Shown piece after piece: positions 23,384 through 35,665 of a stretch of 64,000 nucleotides of DNA. The DNA comes from Rotaria macrura. Its lineage: Eukaryota; Rotifera; Eurotatoria; Philodinida; Philodinidae. The stretch lies in NCBI GenBank assembly GCA_900239685.1, contig OENT01000459.1:1-64000 (forward strand). Direction: 5' to 3'. The translations under genes were made by a program, and so were the position numbers. The first letter of the stretch is position 1. Each line of letters opens with the position of its first letter. Under the pieces are notes generated by a model. It saw only the letters and a program-made list of their open reading frames with translations, was not told the DNA's origin and made no database searches.

Positions 23384-25473
23384 TTAGAATACACGAAGAG
23401 CACTATCAACATATCTCATGCGTCTGTAATTGTACAATCCTCTTCTTTTGAGGATCAGCGTGTGAACGTGTATAAAAAGATATAAATTCTAAACTATTTA
23501 TTCGGACCATGATCGGAAAACTTTTGATGCTTTATACAACACAGTATGGGTGCATTGATGAGGGTATGAGTGTGGAATATTGGTCGGTTGACGAGAATAG
23601 TTAGATGCTTCATACGCACATCCTTCTCATTAGAAGTTTGTTCGACATGAGAATCAAACGCTGTTCATAGGCAGACAAAAGGAACAGATTTCTCCTTTTT
23701 TGTGCCTTTCAACGTTTTTTTTTTCTGTCAGAAGGTTTAGATCACCTTAGATGTCACAAAAAATATATATAAATCACATTGAATATTGTCATCATAATAC
23801 ATATCTGTCAGCGCAGTAAGTTTTTTGACACTCAACGATTTGTCATACCTTCTGACACGTAAAAGATAAGAAATGAAAGCTGAGTCACTGGTGATGACTT
23901 GCTTCTCGAATTGCAAGAAGTTCCATTTTTCATGTGACGCGGTTTTATCTAAATATAGCTAGACATTTGAAAAGCAATGATTATTAGCATTATGAATTGA
24001 GTATGATTCGATAGTCAAACAGCGCGTAACTTTCGATGAGTTTCATCGATTATTGAGTTGATTCGCTGGTGTAGTATTTAATATCAACATATTATACATG
24101 TTGAAACTTAAAGCGTCTGAATTTATCTTCAAATACGTAGATATAGATTTCATCAGTGTCTATTATATTTCGATAGTTTCTAATTTGCTGACGGTATGTA
24201 AGAGGAAACGAGTGACTATGTAACGAGCATATTTATGAAAGACTTTCATAATTCTCATTTTGAGTTTTTAAAAGGGGCCATGACAGAATCACTTCTACCA
24301 CAATAACGAACAACTTATATTCTAATCGTAATGTGGCTTGTGTTCAAGTAATCCTATAAATATAGTAAACTTTCAGAATATCTTCAAGTGATTTTTCTAA
24401 ATTATAGAACAACTTCATTTTATCATTTATACTATCGATTGATACAGAGATATATCGATAAAAGTGTAAACTTATGCAGCTTTTTAATCAATTTAATATA
24501 TTTATGCTTGACTGAAAGCATATCCGAGAATTGATAATGAATGAAATAAAAGATGCATCACAGAATAATGAAACTACAACAAGTGAAATAAGTGGTACTA
24601 TTATTTCACATTATGCAGTAATGATCATTTGTCATATCTCTATTATTTGTACTATGATAAATGATTTCTTATGAGTCATCATTATTAATGTGAATGGAAC
24701 TTGATGTTTAATTACACTTTTAGATGAATCATGGTCAGATATGACATCTATAATAAATAGAACTTATTAAGAATCTGCAGTATTTTCCCTTAAATAATAT
24801 TAAAACCTCTGGAAATCATGACGACTAGCAAATTGCATGATTTCTGCTGTATTAGTAATATTTTCCTACCATATAATGTCAAGCTTGATGGAAAGAAACA
24901 TTTCCCAAGAACATCTAGAGCAACCTTGCGAATGATTCCTCCTCTGCCTAATCCAGTCACGCAATCAAACAACGATCATAAGACTTTCTGACTACTTCTA
25001 AGAGGATGTGCCCCTGTGAGTGAGCTGAAATCAATTGGAAAACAGATCAAACTATCATTTGACGAAAAGACAAGTTCAATCTGCTAATCTCATTTGTTGC
25101 TTTTAAGTCATAAATTTCCTGTCGAAATACGCTCAATAAATGTGAATATGCTTAATCAAAAAGATTAATAAAGAAATGCCGAGTTAATTTTGCCGAATGG
25201 TTTCATGTTATTTATTGAAATATTGAATACTCATCAGGGCTCTACATTTGCATGTAAAAGAAGAAAAGGGAAAATTCTACACGATTGAAAACTATGAAAG
25301 CATAATCTTCGCGTCAAAATTACAACAAGACAAAGAGAAGTAGAAAATATGAAGTTGATTTGAGTTCTAACTGTGAATGTTCTAAACTTATATAGTTGTA
25401 TAAAATACTTAGTCGAATTGAGAAACTGATCATTATCGACAGGATGCAGGTATGAGTTAGTTAGGATTCGAGT
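23384..25473. other. long intergenic stretch, nothing recognised
   Basis: AT-rich. The only frame of note is a short minus ORF at 24790-24972 without domain signal. Confidence 0.4.
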
Positions 25474-25651
25474 GTAATTGCCGTTGCACTTTTCCGTGGT
25501 TTAAATGAAGATCCATACCTTGACATGTACATTCTCATACTCTCACATAAATATCCTCAAGCGTTGAGAAATCATACAGTATCGATGTTGCCTGAGGGTG
25601 TGCATGAGTAGGCATGGACCTTCATTTAAATGACTTTGCAACTGCAACTAC
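25474..25651. repeat. short inverted-repeat element
   Basis: The left arm, about 25474-25528 (GTAATTGCCGTTGCA ... TTTAAATGAAGATCCATACC), matches the right arm, about 25599-25651, in inverse orientation (right arm read as its complement: GTAGTTGCAGTTGCA ... TTTAAATGAAGGTCCATGCC). The spacer is about 70 bases. It is probably a small non-autonomous element. Confidence 0.6.
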
Positions 25652-25900
25652 ACAAGGGCCGTAAGTAAGCCACATCCACGCCGTCACGCCGAACAAAATT
25701 CGATGTACATGAAAACATGTACATTTCTTCTTTATTCATACAGAGTCACAAAATAATATGAGATGGAATATTTATTGATTTACAACTGTGACATAGAGAA
25801 TGGCAAGTCACCATTTCTAAACGAAACAAATTCTTTTTCTGATGTTTTTTCCCCACATATTTTATGAACGAGAAAGCAGTCCATTAAGAAAGCACAATCA

Positions 25901-26356
25901 TTAAAAAGCAGTAGATGTTAATTCCATATCAATAGTGATGCTGTCCTCTGATGGTTCGGACACCTTTTTCTCCATTACATATCCTGCGGTTGAATTGAAT
26001 GAAATTTTGACAAATTGACCATCAGGTAGATCAATCTATGTAATATTAAAAATGAATTAAACTTGTTCGATTCAATCTAGATTTATTAGTTCTACTTTGA
26101 AATCATAGAACATGCCGCAAACATGTATTCGACGTACGAATGCCGGTTTTAATTCAAAAGTAGCTGGAATCGATGGAAACGTCTTTCGTAATTTATTGTC
26201 GATATTCCTTGCGAACTAAAAAAAGTTATGATAGAAAGTGGTACATTGAAACTCACATGTCATTTTTACCGATCCGAACACTGTTGAATCATTGGTCGTC
26301 AATGATGAAAAAGAAGCTTCTGCTGGAATGTATAGTGTTGCTCGCAGTGTGCTCCA
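25901..26356 (-). CDS. fragment of an unknown multi-exon gene
   Basis: Three minus-strand segments join in phase: 26356-26270 (partial, 5' end not found), 26215-26096 (40 codons) and 26035-25901 (45 codons including the stop). The introns are 54 and 60 bp with GT and AG ends. The protein end contains RNIDNKLRKTFPSIP, RRIHVCGMFYDFK, IDLPDGQFVKISFNSTAGY and a hydrophilic tail ending ELTSTAF. I do not recognise the family. Upstream of 26357 the frame closes with a stop. A possible earlier exon lies at about 26460-26530 (contains KICLHLDEKVSDY), but I could not join it in phase. The locus may thus be a 5'-truncated or decaying gene. Confidence 0.4.
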
Positions 26357-26599
26357 TTATGATATTCTTTTCAGTCGATCAAAAACATGAGTAAATGAAA
26401 CTCTATACATACACATATGTGTTTTGTATTGATCCTGTTGACTCGTACACCTTGAAAAGCAAATGGTGTCGTTTATAATCAGATACTTTTTCGTCAAGGT
26501 GTAAACATATTTTTCTCATAGCTTCATAATAGTCTAATCAAAGAGACCCTCAAGCAGTGCAAGAAGCAATTATTTAGTGAACACTGAAAATAAACGATG

Positions 26600-28884
26600 T
26601 AAAATTGCATGAATAACTATTACACTTCGAGATTTCATACATCAGTGCAAAAAAAGCTACATTTTTCTTCAAAATATTCATACAAAAAAGAACATAAAAA
26701 TCATGTATTAATATACGACTTTTATCGATTTTGTTTGAACAACGCTCGTAATTACAACAATGATAACAACCTATGCATAAAGTAAATGGTCTACAGAAAG
26801 TGAACACTCAATGAGTTTTTCTTACAAGAAAAAAGCATGATTTGTACCATAAAATGAATCAGACGATTCTATTCGATTGTTAATACAGTTAAAAGATTAG
26901 ATGATCTTTCGAGTCGTATTTTGAACATATATTCAATCGAATAATGTTTGTCTTCGTCCTGTATAGATCCAATCAAGCTCATTTTTGATCACATCGTTTT
27001 AAATAAATTCTAAATCATATTTCAATATTTTAGCATAGAAATATTTGGATAAATTAAAGATTTCAAATTAAATAGGTAACATACCGGGAGCTTTTCAAAG
27101 TCTATATCAAGCCATCTATACCAAAAGATCGTAGTTGAGTATGTGTGGGTGTATTTGTCTGTAGAGTTGCCGTGATATCAATATTTCAACTCAGCAACAA
27201 GTTTCATCAAACGGTAATCATTTCAATTCTAGAAAATTCTTGAAAGAATTGAAAACAACCGGAAACAGTATTCCAATCTACACTGTTGCTCAGGAAAGAC
27301 TAATTGTCTATAGAGGTGTGAAGAGGCTTCGTAATATGGATGCTGTAAGTAGTTTATGGTGTTCTGTAGTCGTTACAGATTTTTATCCCGCAATGGGGTC
27401 TTGCCCATAATCTTGCTAATTGTGATCTCCACCCTATTTTGAAGGTATGAGTGTCTATTCATTTATGTAAAAAACACCTCGGCAAGCCACTCCTTGCACT
27501 CACACCTTTGAGATCAATGAAGATAAAGCAGCTCCTGAATTCTTTGCTGCTGGTGGAACTTTATGATTAGTACAATTATTTATTTAAAATATGCGAACAA
27601 GAAGATCGAAGAAATGAATACGCATTGATGCAAGAATTCCTTAGAGATCAAATGCACTGAGTGAGAAAAAGATGATTGAATTCAAAATTTTTGATCAAGA
27701 AGAAAATAAAACAAATCCAATGCACCAAGATACATTTACGTTTTGTTGATTTCAGTATACTACGATGAGTTCTATGGGATTTCAGCATCCATTAGGATTT
27801 ACACATCTTTCATCAATTTTGTATTATTATTATTGTAACGTGCATTAGATTCGGCTGCATTCTTATCGTGCATCTGAAAGATTATAATGGATTCTGTTGA
27901 AGTGTAACTGATAACCACAAGTCGCCACAGCTTTTGAATCCCTTCGATAAATGTATTCTACAGTGTAAAAAGAACTCGACCATTTATTAGTATCCACTTT
28001 TTTCATTCAGTCAAAAGCGTTAGAACTTGAGACATTCTGTTACCAGATACTTTTAATCCTATTACTTTTGTATGAAGCCTGAAAAAATTCAGCTTCAAGA
28101 ATATGAAGATTTTTGCCATTTTTCATTTACGATCCTTTTCCAATTTATATCAATATCGATTTTGAGAACGTTTTATCGTAGAAGATGATCATTCTGAACA
28201 TCTTCGTGGTCCCTGTCTCGTGATGTTTTTATTATTTTTACCAAGAATGCCCCTAGAATAATTCACTTTCATTTTTACTCAAAACTTTGACAGGAAAAAC
28301 AAAAAGCATTGGAACTAGGTTTACTCAAGGTTCTGCAACAACCTGCTCAAAGTCTCTGAGTCATGATTCATTTCTAATTTAATCTTTAGTTAAGAAAGAA
28401 TCCAATAAAGAATAATAGGAGAGTAGAGAGGATCATCAACTGTTGAATCCTGTTAAGTTGAATCAGGATTTCGCCTCATTGCCTTACACAACAGCTATTT
28501 TTCGCATCAGAAGCGAATGATGATCAAAATTGCTCTGAGAAAATATCCATGTTGAATGCAAATATTTTCAATTTTGATTAGGAACTTGCTCAAAGCTTGA
28601 TCCTAATGGTATGGGTGTGATACTCACACCAAGACTTTACTGCAGAACTGATCAACCAGTACTGAGAAATCTATGTATGCAAGAGTTTATTATACCGTCT
28701 AGTTTAATACTTGTAACAATGAAAGTGAAAAATTCAAAAGCAAGAATTACAAAATGAAAAACAATGAACAAATAATAAGTATAAAAATGCATAAGAAGGC
28801 GTCTATCACACTAATACCAAAATAAAAGCTTTACTTAAGACTTTCTGCTTTTGAATCCTAAAGAATATCTGCTTAGAAGCTTCG
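26600..28884. other. long intergenic stretch with doubtful coding scraps
   Basis: Short frames at about 27230-27350 (contains ERLIVYRGVK, faintly like the VWRG region of ADP-ribosyltransferases) and about 27595-27660 (EDRRNEYALMQEF) suggest eroded coding sequence. They are too short to assign. The rest is AT-rich. Confidence 0.3.
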
Positions 28885-30597
28885 TCACACATGTAACAGT
28901 GTGATGAACATCGCGAAAAGTACACAGAATGACAGGTGAGTTCTGCTACCCGAATTCTTCACATTTCGAAATTCAGTTACAATAGGATAATCGGGTGGCG
29001 GTGGTGGAATTCGATCACCAGCTATGTTGAATACTGCCAACATACCTGCTTCCACGTCCCAAGCGAAGTGACAATGGAAAAGCCACGAACCGGGATTGTT
29101 TGCAATGAATCCGATGACAACATAGGATAGTGGAGGCAATTGTTCGGTGTCACGATAAGGTGGATTTTCAAAGTTGAGCAAGTGTTGGTCGCGTTCAGGA
29201 TTAAATAGAATTGGTTCGCTGTTAATCGATTGATTTGTCGGACCCATTCCAAGAACGTAAAACGAATGGCCATGAAGATGAAATGGATGGCTAATAATGT
29301 GCAGATTGTTCAGAACAACCATCACAAGATCGTTCAATTTGAAATTGAAAACACTTGGCCACTGCACCGGTCGTATACCATATTTGTACATTGTGTAAAG
29401 TGCAGGCTCAGGTGACATTTTGAAACCAATCGAATTGACCGTACAAGAATGATTATTGGGCATACAAGTGGCATTGAGTATCGTCGCTTTGGTGAAGTTC
29501 GGTGGTTTGAGTGAGAAGTCAATATTTTCACTGGTGGGTTCAAGCCCTATGGAATTCAATAGATGTGTTTGATTCGGTGGAAGAGGTGACGGTTTTGGTT
29601 CGGCAGATTGATTTCTTGTATCGTTATATTGCAGAATTGCGTAATATTGATTTGTATCATTTGAAATAATGGCAGCACGAATCCAATGAACGCCTAAACT
29701 CGAGCGTTGATTCATCGTAACAAGAACATCGTACCGTTGTCCGATATAAATCCACAGTTGTTGAACGGTATGTGGCTTGACATAAACGCCATCGATGGCG
29801 ATGACAGTTAAATTGTGGTCGTCGATAGAAAATTTGTAATTGAATTCACTTCCAGCAGCGATCAAACGAAACCGATACGTTTCATTGAAGTTCACGACAA
29901 AGCGTTCGTACGGCCTATTTGGTACACAAAGAAGTTTGTCGCCCAGTTGATTTTGTTCTCCTTCAGTTATATTCAACAGAAGCAATGATGGATCGATTCG
30001 ACTACAGTCGAATCGGCCCTTTCCATTCATCATGCCAGATAAGTAGTCTGGAAATCGATGATGATGTATTGTCGGATGACTAGTCAGAATATCGAATTGA
30101 TCGATAGCATAACGATGAAACCATTCGGTCATCGTTATGGTATATTCGGGATATTCTTTATACGGATCGTTCGGATCTTCGACAATCAAGACACCATAGA
30201 GACCATCAGCATATTGCGCTCCAGTATGAGAGTGATACCAATGTGTCCCGACCGGACTTGCAACGAATGTATACTTGTATGAATGAAGTGGAAGAATAGG
30301 ATATTGTGTCGTAAAAGGAACTCCATCCATCCAAGGAGTATTCAGTTGGTGAATACCATGCCAATGAATTGTCGTAGCTTCTGTTGGTATGTCATTGTGG
30401 ACAATGACTTCAATAGTTTCACCCTTTTGAGCTCGAATGGTTGGTCCTGGGAATTGAAATGAACCTGTTCCATTATCGATCGCAATAACAACGCGATAGA
30501 CGCCGTCTGGATTGTAAGTGGCGTAATGAAGTTTCCATTCGTATCGGACACCAAGCACAAGTGAAAAGGCTGAAATGAGCAATAGAAAATGCAACAT
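28885..30597 (-). CDS. laccase-like multicopper oxidase, probably membrane-tethered
   Basis: 570 residues in one exon. A signal peptide (about 1-16) is followed by three cupredoxin domains. Copper motifs are HWHG (78-81), HWYHSH (119-124), HPFHLHGH (437-444) and HCH (508-510). These supply the type 2/3 cluster ligands, the type 1 Cys509 and the first type 1 His437; Met519 fits the axial position. The second type 1 His, expected five residues after the Cys in HCHxxxH, is Asp514 (HCHFAWDVEAGM). A hydrophobic C-terminus (about 555-570) after a Ser/Thr-containing linker resembles a GPI-anchor signal. Laccases oxidise phenols, catecholamines or metals while reducing O2 to water, in invertebrates often for cuticle cross-linking or detoxification. 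The gene is intronless among intron-bearing neighbours, so horizontal or retro origin is possible. Confidence 0.92.
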   Translation of the reverse strand: MLHFLLLISAFSLVLGVRYEWKLHYATYNPDGVYRVVIAIDNGTGSFQFPGPTIRAQKGETIEVIVHNDIPTEATTIHWHGIHQLNTPWMDGVPFTTQYPILPLHSYKYTFVASPVGTHWYHSHTGAQYADGLYGVLIVEDPNDPYKEYPEYTITMTEWFHRYAIDQFDILTSHPTIHHHRFPDYLSGMMNGKGRFDCSRIDPSLLLLNITEGEQNQLGDKLLCVPNRPYERFVVNFNETYRFRLIAAGSEFNYKFSIDDHNLTVIAIDGVYVKPHTVQQLWIYIGQRYDVLVTMNQRSSLGVHWIRAAIISNDTNQYYAILQYNDTRNQSAEPKPSPLPPNQTHLLNSIGLEPTSENIDFSLKPPNFTKATILNATCMPNNHSCTVNSIGFKMSPEPALYTMYKYGIRPVQWPSVFNFKLNDLVMVVLNNLHIISHPFHLHGHSFYVLGMGPTNQSINSEPILFNPERDQHLLNFENPPYRDTEQLPPLSYVVIGFIANNPGSWLFHCHFAWDVEAGMLAVFNIAGDRIPPPPPDYPIVTEFRNVKNSGSRTHLSFCVLFAMFITLLHV

Positions 30598-33500
30598 CGA
30601 GTTTTCCTTATGATAGAGTTGCAGTTGTCTGAATCTAAAAGGTAATCAAATAATGACATCTTCGCTTGACGTTGTGCGATACTTTATATAACTTCTCGTA
30701 TAAATCGTGTGTATGACAGAATAGAGATTAATAGGATCGAATTACATCATTTCATTCTTTGCCTTGGATACACTAACAAACTTGGATCACTTCCTCGTCG
30801 GTTACGATTACCAAGAAGAAAAGACTATGCAAACACGAAAATAAAACATCGTCTCTAGCTTAAATTGCAGATTCATACACTACAGGTAACTCGATAAGTT
30901 TGACTAATAAGTCACGAGCGGTACGTGTTCTGTGGTTGTCATAATTAGTCATTGACAATCTTGGGATTCGGGGATGAAGAGTCAGGGTGACAAATGGATG
31001 GGGAAGTGACAGCAGAAAAATACAATATTCACGCGCACACTCACACGACAATATTTCGGTGATATGTAAAAATTATCTTAGATTTATTCAAAAAGATATC
31101 TAAGTCTGGGTTTTTTCATATAAGAACTATTATTACTTTGTTAAAAAAGTTGATCATAAAAAGCATAATTCTTTAAGCAAAGGTTTCACTTTATTTTCGC
31201 CGAGTTTTATTTTCTCGCCGATGATGATCCTCGTCGAGAGAGTTTTCCCCCTATTTATAATGATCTAAATCCAAAGCCACATTCGAACACATTGCAATTC
31301 TACCCACAACTGAAGATTCGTTCGATGAAATTTAAGTTCGGAAAAAGTCTTCTTCCGTGCAAAAAGAAACGATGATTTTAACCCAACCTAAGGGCAGCAA
31401 AACCTTCAAAGAATGGCGAGCGCACGCATTGTAACAATATATCTTTGTCTTATCTTGCGCTAGCAAAATTCACAAAAGCCATAGAGATCTACTATGTCTG
31501 ATCAATTCTAGTACTGTGAATTACTGCTCGTGTTTCATTTGCTCGTGTAAAGGTGGCTTGTTTGTAAATTTCAGCTTCTTCTGTATGTTTTGTTTTTTGT
31601 TTGTCTCTCACTATCTCTTAACCTAAGTGTGCAGTCGATGTCATTTTCACTAACGAGTATTATTGCCCACAATTCCTTTCATCGGTTAGCACCACAGATA
31701 CTCAGCTGCAAAGATAAATACAGCAGAAACTCATGATCAACATTAAATTACATGTTTTTATTCTTTAGTACTTGAGGATAGAAGTGAAAGTATGGATGTG
31801 ATCAAAGCGAAGAAATGAGCCAACTGGCTCACACAGCCTATACACTAATATATTGGATTAACCGAAGAAAGACTTCGAAACGATTGGATTGACTGAAACT
31901 GCGTCTAAAACACAACCTGATTGAACGATAAATTAAGGGCAAAGACATACATATGACTGTGATTGTGGATGAATATCTTCTCTTTTCTCCCTCACATCAT
32001 CCTCAGACATCTTCCATAAATTTAAAGTCATATTGAGAACGAAATAATTTGTCTTTCGAATGAAAATGAAGAAGTAACTAAGTGAGGCATACGGCCGATA
32101 ATGAGGATTAATGAATTCTTCTTAATGTATTGATGGATACACTACTATCCATGAAGAATAACTAGACATGGTCGTAGATTTTGAAATCATAATTCACTGA
32201 ATATTGAATGATCAATCAGTCTCCTCAGTAAACGATTCAAGTTTGAAAACGAAAATATTGGCTGGCTGAGCCATTTTGACAATTACTGGAGAAATCATTT
32301 AAAATAGTTGAATTTTGACCATTATCCAGAGAACAAGTAAGTGTTGATTAACCGACTATTAATTTTCAGACAATATAGTCTATTTAAATTGTCACCTTAG
32401 CGTTTAAGAGAATCATTCAGGTATTTCAATCCTGTCTGTGGGTCCTGCAAGCGAAGACCGAATGAGTTTATATGCCATCCAATGAAAGTGTCTCTTTGCT
32501 ACAAAGGTGACATTGACTGTCATCGATAAAAGACTATGACAATATACTCCCAGAAAGTTTATTCAAATGGAAGATTGTATCGAAATTTATATGATCTCAT
32601 CGATAGGTCTCGTATTTTCATTCTTTCTCATCGTCTCGTTGTTTGTCTCTTCTTTACTCCTGCTTCTATTGCCTAATTGTGTCCTAACTATTTTTCTGCT
32701 CCTCTATTTCTCTCAACATTTTTCTTCTCTTTTCTTTTTTCTTCCTTTCACTTTCGCGTGTCGCGCCGTACACATGGAGTCATAACGCAGTAGATTGTTA
32801 ATGGTAAGAATATTTTTTTTCACACCAATCTCTCTCCATTGTAATCCATAAGCTTTTCGAACCCTAGTGGCGTTTTCTCAATGTCATAAAATCCCGTTTT
32901 GTAAGAGTAGATTATATATTAGATGGTGGATTTGATTTTAAGACACTTTTAGTATTTTGCGTCGCGTGATCTAGCGATTTCAACATCCAGAAGTTATGCT
33001 AAAATTTGTTTTCTGTTCGTATTGATAAATAATGCTATTGAAAAATGAGAAACGCATTCAGTCTCAATAATAGTTAGTGCAAGTGGAGGAGGAAGCACAA
33101 ATAATGAATAAAATGACGTCATTTTTGTGAAAAATATTCTGCTTTTAAAGTGAAACTTTGAGAAATTCCAACTGTATCTAGTCATCAGTTTCCGGATTAC
33201 ATTTCTTTCTCAACTACTATAAACTAAATTTAGGATCTGGAATTTAGAAATCATGTAGAGTAATCAGTCGTCAACAAGATGATGATATCTATACAATTCT
33301 CTTTTCTTTCTTGAAAAATCGATGTGCCGGAAATACTTTTGGTGAGCACGTCGAAGTCTTGATCTGATATACAAGCAAGAGGCACTATTTCTCTGGTACA
33401 TTCTATTTTGCTGATACTTTTGTAATTATATTCATAGATGTACAGGTAGGTTTCCTATAAAAAATGAAACATCGAATTGATATCTTGCAGAGAATTCAAT

Positions 33501-33866
33501 CCTCTACATCACTAGTTGGTATTAGGGCACTTACTGCATGAATCAGTTTTCAATAGGATTATTCAGTGTCTTGAACAAAAATCAAGTTTTAGATCAACAA
33601 GATGATATACAAAATGCTTGATTAGAAGAAGTCAATAGCTGGATGTATCGTAAAATAATTTCCTCACTTGATAAAGGTATATTCTGATGTGCGAAGTTTC
33701 GAATTATATCAAAGATGAGAATTATTCCCATCGTTGAAAGTATATAATCCTTTTACGCAGTAACTATCCGGTCCACCCTCTTGTGGAAGGAGATCTGAAA
33801 AATGTGCGTAAACCTCGTGAAAACAATACGAATACTCCAAATTGCATATGTTGGCATCTAGTAAGG
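30598..33866. other. long intergenic stretch, nothing recognised
   Basis: More than 3 kb without a supported gene. The pyrimidine-rich frame at 32567-32785 encodes a Leu/Phe-rich low-complexity peptide and is probably not a gene. Confidence 0.4.
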
Positions 33867-34409
33867 GTTATGTTTTTTGTGTACTCAAAAAGTGAGTACA
33901 CTCTAGAATCGGTCAGTGTGTCCGACCGGCCGGCCGTTAACACGATAACTCTTTACAAATACATTCGATTGAGCTGAAATTTTGAGCACAGAATTGTCTG
34001 ATGAATATCTCGGCCGAGTTCGAAGATGTGAAAGATCCAGCAAGAAATGGCTGAGTTATCGAAAAAATTGTCATTTTTCACCAAACAATCCCTGAGGGGT
34101 GGTACAGGGATTTTTTCAAAAAAAACTTTTTTCTCAGAATTATCCACAACGTATATAAATTGACTCAGTTTTTAACGTTGATTCCGAATCTGATATTAGT
34201 TTTGAACCAAATCGAGCTTTCTAAAAGAACATCGCAAAAAAAAGGTCTCGAAATAAACAAAAACTGCATCTAGAAACGAAATTGCATAGGCATGTCTGAG
34301 ATGATCAGTAGTTTTGGAGTTTCCCAAAGAGGCTTACCAAGATACTTCTTTCGTGCACACATTCTAGAATGACTGATTTGTCTCATTCACTTTTTGAAGT
34401 ACACATAAC
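33867..34409. mobile_element. MITE-like element with terminal inverted repeats
   Basis: The left end, GTTATG...GTACTCAAAAAGTGA (33867-33894), matches the complement of the right end, TCACTTTTTGAAGTACACATAAC (about 34386-34409). Both ends carry TCTAGAAT a little further in. The interior (543 bp in all) has no ORF of note. The left end also holds a small perfect stem, GTGTACTC/GAGTACAC, and a GC-rich CCGACCGGCCGGCC patch. No clear target-site duplication was seen. Confidence 0.55.
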
Positions 34410-34466
34410 TCTCGGACATAAGTCCGAAGTTTTCACATTTATTTTTCTACCTAAAAAAGTTTGATG

Positions 34467-34867
34467 GTTTATAATTTTTCTTAACTCGTGCCATGAAACT
34501 AGAACAAAGATTATGTTTCTACTTCTTCTCTCAATTCCTCAACTGATTTATTTCTAGAATATCAGGAAACGTCACAAAATTATACAAAACTTCCTTGTTT
34601 TCTTGAGGTATGACCTAGAATTTAGAGAAGCTCTAGGGTTTATCGAACTAGATTATATCTAACCCCTGACAATCACTGCTGGATACTTCGAAAACTGCCC
34701 AAGCGTCTCTAAATTCTAGGTCATATCTCAAGAAAACAAGGAAGTTTTGTATAATTTCGTGATGTTTCATCATATTCTCGTGATAACGAAGTTGAGGTTT
34801 GGACAGAACAGGTAGAAACATAACCTATGTTTTAGTTTGACACTATGGATTAAGAAAAACTGTAAAC
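34467..34867. repeat. 401-bp imperfect palindrome
   Basis: The arms 34467-34628 and 34706-34867 are inverted copies with scattered mismatches. The best part is the inner about 55 bases (ACAAAACTTCCTTGTTTTCT on the left), with a 77-base spacer. It directly follows the MITE-like element and may be part of the same composite element. Confidence 0.75.
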
Positions 34868-35665
34868 AGTCAATCGTCTTTAGGAAGAAAAAAGATCATT
34901 TTTTTGACATGTTTGTACTGTGACTGCTGGATGGGACCAAAAGTTAACATTCTTGTTTTTTCTTGTATGATTCATTAATGAAACACTATCATTAGTAGTG
35001 ACGGAAACTGACAATCTACCAACAAAATCGCTGCAATTAATGCTTCGAATATCGACTTTTATTACATGTTCAAAATAGTGATAGATCGGACTGCTGGGAT
35101 TTTCCAGTGTTCTCAACTCTCATGATGCTGCTTTGAGAAAGCAAAGTACATTTACTTGGAATGAAAGGTGAAAAAATTGTAACGTCGTTACCTGTAATCA
35201 TAATGCTATCAGAACAATATTTAACTCTAGTTTGAAACAGTTTCAAAATGTGCCCATTTGGTTCCGTCCGGCCAAAAAGGGTTGAAGAAAATAACAAATA
35301 ACTCAGAAAATATTTTCTATGTCTGCGCAACAATAAGCGGTATTAGAGTACGATTCTTTTTTCTTGCACGAAGACCAAACAGTATGACTTTCTCATCATG
35401 TTAAGATTAAAAGTCGTTGAATAGATAACTGTTCGTTTACTGAAATCTTTTATGATATTCTCTTTTATTTTCGAAATTCTATGCACCATCGTCTACTCGT
35501 ATAATGTACACTGCATGTTTTTCATTGTTCTTCAATATTTTTGATCCCTCCACTAAAATAAGTAAAATTTTCTTCTCTTGATAATTCCTATCTGTTTTCT
35601 TACTACTAATATATTATTCAACGTACTCTTATATATCTATTTAAAAGATTAAACAATCGTGTGCA
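34868..35665. other. intergenic, nothing recognised
   Basis: AT-rich sequence between a palindrome and a broken membrane-protein gene. Two short overlapping minus frames have no domain signal. Confidence 0.4.

Noticed and set aside
27230..27660. ART-like fragment around VYRGVK
   Set aside because: The match is a few residues only; the serine and ExE motifs are missing and the surrounding frame closes quickly.
32567..32785. Hydrophobic 72-codon ORF
   Set aside because: It comes from a pyrimidine-rich tract that gives Leu/Phe/Ser by composition. No intron, poly(A) signal or family supports it.
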